Shown piece after piece: positions 63,406 to 64,000 of a stretch of 64,000 nt of DNA; positions within the stretch are counted from its first letter, which is position 1; the number at the start of each line of letters is the position of its first letter. Below the pieces are notes generated by a model, which saw only the letters and a list, made by a program, of their open reading frames with translations, made no database searches and was not told the origin of the DNA. The stretch spans positions 1 to 64,000 of the forward strand of contig JANNYB010000026.1 in assembly GCA_031409875.1 (NCBI GenBank). Reading direction: 5' to 3'. Both the position numbers and the translations under genes were made by a program. Source of the DNA: CALMEH01 sp031409875. Lineage in GTDB: Bacteria; Acidobacteriota; Blastocatellia; Pyrinomonadales; Pyrinomonadaceae.

Positions 63406-63849
63406 ATGGCTTTTATACTCTCACAAATCATCAAGAAAAAACTGCCTCAATGGAACAAGCGGGTTTTCGGCGCGGATGATTTGGACAGATTATCCGGCGC
63501 AATGAAAGTGCCGATAATTGAGGACGCATCGGCGATAGCAAAAGGCGAATACTGGATTGTTGAAGGCGTTCCATTTATTTTGTTGAAACCAAACTTAAAA
63601 CCTGCCGAAAAATTGTGGGTTGGTTTTCACGAGGTCGGACATCATCTCTTGCATTATCCTGTGCCACACAAATTCAGCAAGAGTTTGCAACGGCGAATGG
63701 ATAGAGAAGCTAATTTTTTCGCGGCGATTGCTTTGATTCCAACGTGGCTTGTAAAATCCAAGACATTCGGTGAAATTATGGAAGAATATAATTACCCGAA
63801 AGATTTAATACTCATCCGTAAGGAGATTTATGAAAATTACAAAATTTAA
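63406..63849 (+). CDS. ImmA/IrrE-type metallopeptidase
   Basis: 147 aa. Zinc site HEVGHHLLHY (HExxH), then REANFFAAIALIP with a third-ligand Glu. In ImmA systems this protein cleaves the neighbouring repressor after DNA damage or another signal, inducing the element. It lies 11 bases after the repressor gene. RBS weak. Confidence 0.88.
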   Translation: MAFILSQIIKKKLPQWNKRVFGADDLDRLSGAMKVPIIEDASAIAKGEYWIVEGVPFILLKPNLKPAEKLWVGFHEVGHHLLHYPVPHKFSKSLQRRMDREANFFAAIALIPTWLVKSKTFGEIMEEYNYPKDLILIRKEIYENYKI

Positions 63850-64000
63850 CTTATCAATAATTTTAGCATTCCTTTTGCTAGGTAATATTGCAGTATTTCC
63901 GCAAACTACGGATACACCTTATGTCAGTCGGCAAAAAGACGCGCTCAAGGGAATAAAAGATTTTAAGTTGGCGGTCAGTTATGTTATGCCCGGCACAGAA
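63830..64000 (+). CDS. Secreted protein, N-terminal part only
   Basis: ATG 63830 has AAGGAG at a good distance and overlaps the end of the ImmA-type gene. MKITKFNLSIILAFLLLGNI followed by AVFPQ is a signal peptide. The mature part begins TTDTPYVSRQKDALKGIKDF and runs off the window. Unknown; it may be cargo cotranscribed with the repressor genes. Confidence 0.7.
   Translation, partial: MKITKFNLSIILAFLLLGNIAVFPQTTDTPYVSRQKDALKGIKDFKLAVSYVMPGTE

Larger units (their letters stand above)
49760..64000 (-). mobile_element. Mu-like transposable element (right end at 49760; other end beyond the window or undetected)
   Basis: The border is seen where the CSLREA reading frame breaks. The element begins TGTAAATTATC at 49760, and Mu-type ends start with TG. 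The host bases before it, ATCGA (49755-49759), would be the 5-base target duplication. Two direct CGGGACATAG copies lie at about 49786-49805, suitable as transposase end sites. Content: divergent repressor region, MuA- and MuB-type genes, GemA-like gene, methyltransferase and many small phage-type genes. No capsid, tail, portal or lysis gene is seen, so it is a degraded prophage or a virion-less relative. The left end is not found; 63830 onward may be cargo or host. Confidence 0.75.

Overview
The window is bacterial chromosome (roughly 40-45% GC by eye) interrupted near its right side by a Mu-like transposable element. The gene content suggests a heterotrophic soil-type bacterium of the Acidobacteriota, possibly class Blastocatellia: secreted FG-GAP/VCBS-repeat proteins, a giant CSLREA-repeat surface protein, CadC-like winged-helix sensors fused to PD40 propellers or hydrolases, and many long intergenic hairpins. 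This assignment is inferred from gene types; there is no rRNA or tRNA gene to test it.

Chromosomal part, 1-49,759. Housekeeping genes are glmM, eno, a NifU-like Fe-S scaffold, a CorC/HlyC-type CBS protein, a DASS/SLC13 carrier and a GH15 glucoamylase-like enzyme. Regulatory genes are an ECF sigma factor with a zinc-finger anti-sigma protein and a TonB-domain protein, with near-identical GGAACA-N16-GTCTAA promoters before the sigma and TonB genes; a CpxR/CpxA-like two-component system with a possible self-binding box; and two large winged-helix proteins. Secreted or surface proteins include a subtilisin-like protease with VCBS repeats, an intradiol-dioxygenase-like protein, a lytic-transglycosylase-like protein and several unknown secreted proteins. 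Defence genes are a type II restriction-modification pair and a BrnT/BrnA toxin-antitoxin pair. At 40,254-42,167 four small proteins of unknown function lie beside a secreted VCBS protein. Three transcription units here (40,254, 41,652, 42,377) are each preceded by four or five tandem 11-bp units ending in the same unit, CTAAAGATTTT, which looks like a shared operator for an OmpR/SARP-type winged-helix regulator.

Intergenic space is rich in structured repeats: paired-arm hairpins of several families (two copies each of a 182-185 bp multi-hairpin element and of a GTCCCGCCT element), heptameric tandem repeats, and two copies of a small MITE with CATTACTGAGCGG termini. One MITE sits in the loop of another hairpin.

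Mobile element, 49,760 to at least about 63.8 kb. Its right end starts with TG at 49,760, inside the CSLREA gene, whose N-terminus is cut off. From a divergent control region at 62,926-63,014 (two CAACTnAGTTG operators between an XRE repressor plus ImmA-type protease and a Ner/Cro-like gene), about 20 small genes run leftward: a CII-like regulator, MuA-type DDE transposase, MuB-type ATPase, a GemA-like protein, a C5 DNA methyltransferase, a DEDD exonuclease-like protein, a MazG-like protein and a Gp37/Gp68 protein. No virion genes are seen. A truncated Dam-type methylase at 50,446-50,739 suggests that a deletion joined the early operon to the right end. The most striking observation is a pair of six-copy iteron arrays, before the transposase (61,072-61,232) and near the right end (50,239-50,397). 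They have different repeat sequences but nearly identical irregular spacing: 11, 12, 20, 72, 34 versus 11, 12, 20, 70, 34.
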